A DNA stretch of 64,000 nt from Megalopta genalis (Eukaryota > Arthropoda > Insecta > Hymenoptera > Halictidae), in assembly GCF_051020955.1 (NCBI RefSeq), contig NC_135015.1:6769616-6833615 (forward strand), read 5' to 3'. Each line of letters opens with the position of its first letter. The first letter of the stretch is position 1. Shown one piece after another: positions 61,815 through 64,000 of the stretch. The translations under genes and the position numbers were made by a program. A model generated the notes under the pieces. The model did no database searches, was not told the origin of the DNA, and was given only the letters and a program-made list of their open reading frames with translations.

Positions 61815-61857
61815 TTAACCTCCGACTGGCGGACTCAGAGTCCATGCTGACTCGTAT
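61815..61857 (+). mobile_element. Solo TTAA-type terminus, related to 63386
   Basis: TTAA, then CCTCCGACTGGCGGACTCAG and AGTCCATGCTGACTCG. The end at 63386-63389 read inward is TTAA, TCCTCACACGGCGGACC, and later GGACTCAGGGTCCATGCAGA. The shared blocks are GGCGGAC and GACTCAGxGTCCATGC. No partner terminus was found nearby. Confidence 0.45.
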
Positions 61858-62217
61858 AATGTTTATGATTATGTATGCCGCGGAATCTAGTTGTGGCTAA
61901 CATCGCGGTTGGCTTATTACCTCTACTCTAACGCAGACTCTGTCAGACTGCAGTCGTCGTATGTCGCGTAAAGATATACCAGTTGTTATTGTAGGAGATG
62001 AAAGTTGACGACCGTAGAGCCCGAGATCGCGTTACGATTTCCGGAGCGACTTCCGAAATGACAACAGCTGATCTAACCATCGCGACGCTATTCTCGATCG
62101 GTGGGTGTTAGGTGCTGGTCGAACGAAACGGCCAAATTCGAAAGAAGACTCGTAACGTTCGGTCAGCGCACCGATAAAAGGACGCGCTCGCAGGGCGCGC
62201 AGCAGATCGCGACGAGC

Positions 62218-62400
62218 ATCTACACGATTACGTTTACGATTATGACTTACGATTACGACTTACGATTACGACTTGCGATTACGACCAACGATCACGATCA
62301 CGATTACGACTACGATTACGAACACGGCTATGAACACGATCGCGATTACGGTTTACGATACGAAATTATGATACAACGAATACGGGTCACGATTATGGTT
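62218..62400 (+). repeat. Degenerate hexamer repeat (TTACGA/ACGATT)n
   Basis: About 30 imperfect 6-bp units. In the plus-strand frame 62101-62505 it encodes Tyr/Asp/His/Arg alternations, so that frame is a product of the repeat. Confidence 0.85.
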
Positions 62401-62460
62401 TGTGACTTGGGCGTGCGATTACGAGAATTATTGAATACGGCTTTACTATCTTTTTGTATC

Positions 62461-62830
62461 GTATCACTTTATCGTCCGGTCGTGGTTGAGGCTGCCACTC
62501 AGTAAGGACTGGCTTAGTCGCGCGCGCATTTGCTCCCAGTACCGGCTAAATTTTCGCTATTCATTGTGTTGTGCTTATTCCTTTAAAAATAATAATAAAT
62601 AATAATTATTATTATAATTATAATTCATAAGGATATGGGGAGGTCAGCATACAGGAGGTCAGCTACTAACAAAACAGTAAAGAAGCGAAAACCGTCGATA
62701 GCTAAAAGTCGATTAATAGGCTATCGGTCGATAAGCATTGGCAATCGAAAAGCCGATTAATAGGCTAGCGATCGATAAACATTGGCAATCGAAAAGCCGA
62801 TAAATAGGCTAGCGGTCGATAAAGTGGTAT
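62461..62830. mobile_element. 362-bp non-autonomous DNA transposon, copy B
   Basis: The element spans 62465-62826. Its ends, length and internal 44-bp repeats are the same as in copy A (15952-16313). The differences seen are one base in the left part (GGACTGG for GGCCTGG) and a shifted unit in the AAT-rich middle. It is flanked by GTAT on both sides (62461-62464, 62827-62830). It lies just downstream of the hexamer repeat. Confidence 0.9.
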
Positions 62831-62875
62831 TTTGTGTGCTGTTTATTAATGAATAGAATAGTTTCCAAAACCAAC

Positions 62876-63080
62876 TACAGTAAATTCTCCCTAATTGACG
62901 GTTAGATTCTGCAGAAAAATGGATAATTTCGAAAGAGGAGATACGATTACTCGAGCTTTGCGAGTCGTTTCTATAGTTATCGACAATCGCTAACTGTAAA
63001 AATGAGCCGCAAGATTCTCCTCTTCCAAAATTGTTAATTTTTCTGTACAATCTGAGCGTCAATTACAGAGAATTTATTAT
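62876..63080. mobile_element. pogo-type MITE, copy 5 of 5
   Basis: TA then CAGTAAATTCTCCCTAATTG, then ACGGTTAGATT. The right end read inward is TAATAAATTCTCTGTAATTG, then ACGCTCAGATTGTACAG. The core has GGAGATACGATTACTCGA and AATGAGCCGCAAG. It begins about 50 bases after the 362-bp copy B. Confidence 0.82.
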
Positions 63081-63326
63081 ATCTCTATATTATTGAAACG
63101 TGGAAGATTCAGCCTGTGTATCGGTAATGATAATAAATACAAATCGAAATGCGAAGACTGCCAGATACGTATGTGTATGCAGTATACATGCAATAAAGAA
63201 ATAGTATTTTATGCATATTTTATGCACCTGTAACAATAAAGAATAACAAATAATTTTCAAATAATATAAAGAAAATTTTCAATCAAACACTACATATTCA
63301 AATACTAAACAATGAAATTCAAGCTT

Positions 63327-63389
63327 GGGTCTGCATGGACCCTGAGTCCGGCACTCGCGGTCATAAACGGTCCGCCGTGTGAGGATTAA
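63327..63389 (-). mobile_element. TTAA-type terminus with GGGTC/GACCC hairpin
   Basis: Read inward from TTAA at 63386-63389: TCCTCACACGGCGGACCG, then TTTATGACCGCGAGTGCCGG and ACTCAGGGTCCATGCAGACC. The GGGTC/GACCC hairpin spans 63327-63342. No opposite end was found to the left. Confidence 0.45.
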
Positions 63390-64000
63390 GAAATAATGTC
63401 CCCAAATAAATTGGCGAGGTCCTGCGTTTGCTAATATAGAAACATACAAATTAATTTTACACAAACTGTTCACAAATGTCACAATTACATTGGGGAATAA
63501 TTTGCTCCCTTAATTCAGTGCACGTTTAATTCAATTTCGCTGACAAAATATTCATATAACAAATTATCTGAGGACTGTTTAAAAGGTTAATACTTTGATA
63601 ATTACATGACATAGTTGCTCAACTTCTCGTGGTTTTAGTAAACCATTCGTGTACACGGTACCGCATCACATATTATTGTGGGTTGTTTTATGCAAATAAT
63701 TCTTGAGAACCGTCGGTGTTGCGTCCAGAGACAAGGACCATAAAAAGGTCCCACCATTGGGGAAACCCTCTCAGGCCCCAACAAGGGTCAAGGCAGACAC
63801 CCCCCTCCAAGGGGTGATTCGTGCCTTGACCAATAATAAACAATCTACCTCCATCCACGGGTGCTCTTCCACGACTTTCCAGCGTTGGAAGAGCATTCTT
63901 CCACCAGCGCTCGCAGAGAGTGCAACACAAAAAATAAAGTTCTCTAAGCTACTAGAGACCCTTCCACGTCATTAATTTGCCGTAGGAAGCGCGAATCGAG
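63390..64000. other. AT-rich, then a CpG-poor segment with an unassigned frame
   Basis: 63703-63975 is open on the plus strand (90 codons, MRTVGVASRD...LLETLPRH, then a stop) and 63688-63930 on the minus strand. Unlike the other GC-richer stretches it is poor in CpG and rich in CC/GG and AAG words. This suggests a different origin, for example a retroelement fragment or a true exon. I do not recognise the protein. Confidence 0.25.

Noticed and set aside
62101..62505. 134-codon frame with Tyr-Asp repeats
   Set aside because: It spans the hexamer repeat and runs into the 362-bp transposon, so it is not a host gene.
1..64000. tRNA, rRNA, snRNA or known microRNA genes
   Set aside because: Looked by eye for tRNA B-box words (GGTTCGAATCC-like) and for common insect microRNA sequences. 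None seen. A covariance-model search would be needed to exclude them.

Overview
The window looks like nuclear DNA of an insect, most likely a hymenopteran (bee, ant or wasp). This is inferred from three things: the mosaic of CpG-rich GC islands set in AT-rich DNA, the many short microsatellites, and transposon families with insect-type ends (a mariner remnant, piggyBac-like TTAA elements, pogo-type and IS630/Tc1-type elements). There is no bacterial signature: no operons, no ribosome binding sites and no long ORFs. I found no host protein-coding gene that I can name. The longest open frames (about 200-236 codons) lie in GC-rich stretches, where long frames arise by chance, and none has a domain I recognise. 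The window is best read as intergenic or intronic DNA; short exons could be hidden in it.

The supported content is repetitive DNA. Coding remnants of three transposase families are present, all with internal deletions. They are a mariner element (12500-13087) with the C-terminal half of its transposase; a piggyBac-like element (17664-18347) in which the acidic N-terminal part is joined to the C-terminal cysteine-rich domain; and an IS630/Tc1-like remnant (about 40344-40850) in which the N-terminal helix-turn-helix part is joined to the last codons. Non-autonomous elements include five copies of a pogo-type MITE with TA target sites (5330, 21727, 40855, 52429, 62876), a TTAA MITE family (9461 and 48920, with an end-like fragment at 55118), another TTAA MITE (26447-26661), and a nested pair near 52.6-53.3 kb. 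Two near-identical 362-bp elements (15952 and 62465) have 4-bp duplications that differ, TTAA and GTAT.

Tandem arrays include a 205-bp unit repeated about four times (25671-26477). Two 11-bp arrays (22915-23149, 23347-23513) have units that often spell the extended nuclear-receptor half-site TCAAGGTCA. A 44-bp unit carries a 14-bp palindrome (52643-52744). A TG/CG tract (36144-36202) has Z-DNA potential. A roughly 60-bp-arm imperfect hairpin lies at 36279-36461.

GC-rich, CpG-rich islands, where promoters or first exons would be most likely, lie near 2.1-3.0, 3.9-4.7, 7.0-8.5, 11.1-12.0, 16.5-17.4, 20.3-21.1, 28.1-29.6, 34.5-35.5, 41.2-41.8, 43.9-44.7, 48.0-48.6, 50.8-51.9, 53.3-54.3, 55.6-57.0 and 60.4-61.1 kb. 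The elements do not form a pathway. What links them is repeated insertion into the same AT-rich intervals, often next to or inside one another.
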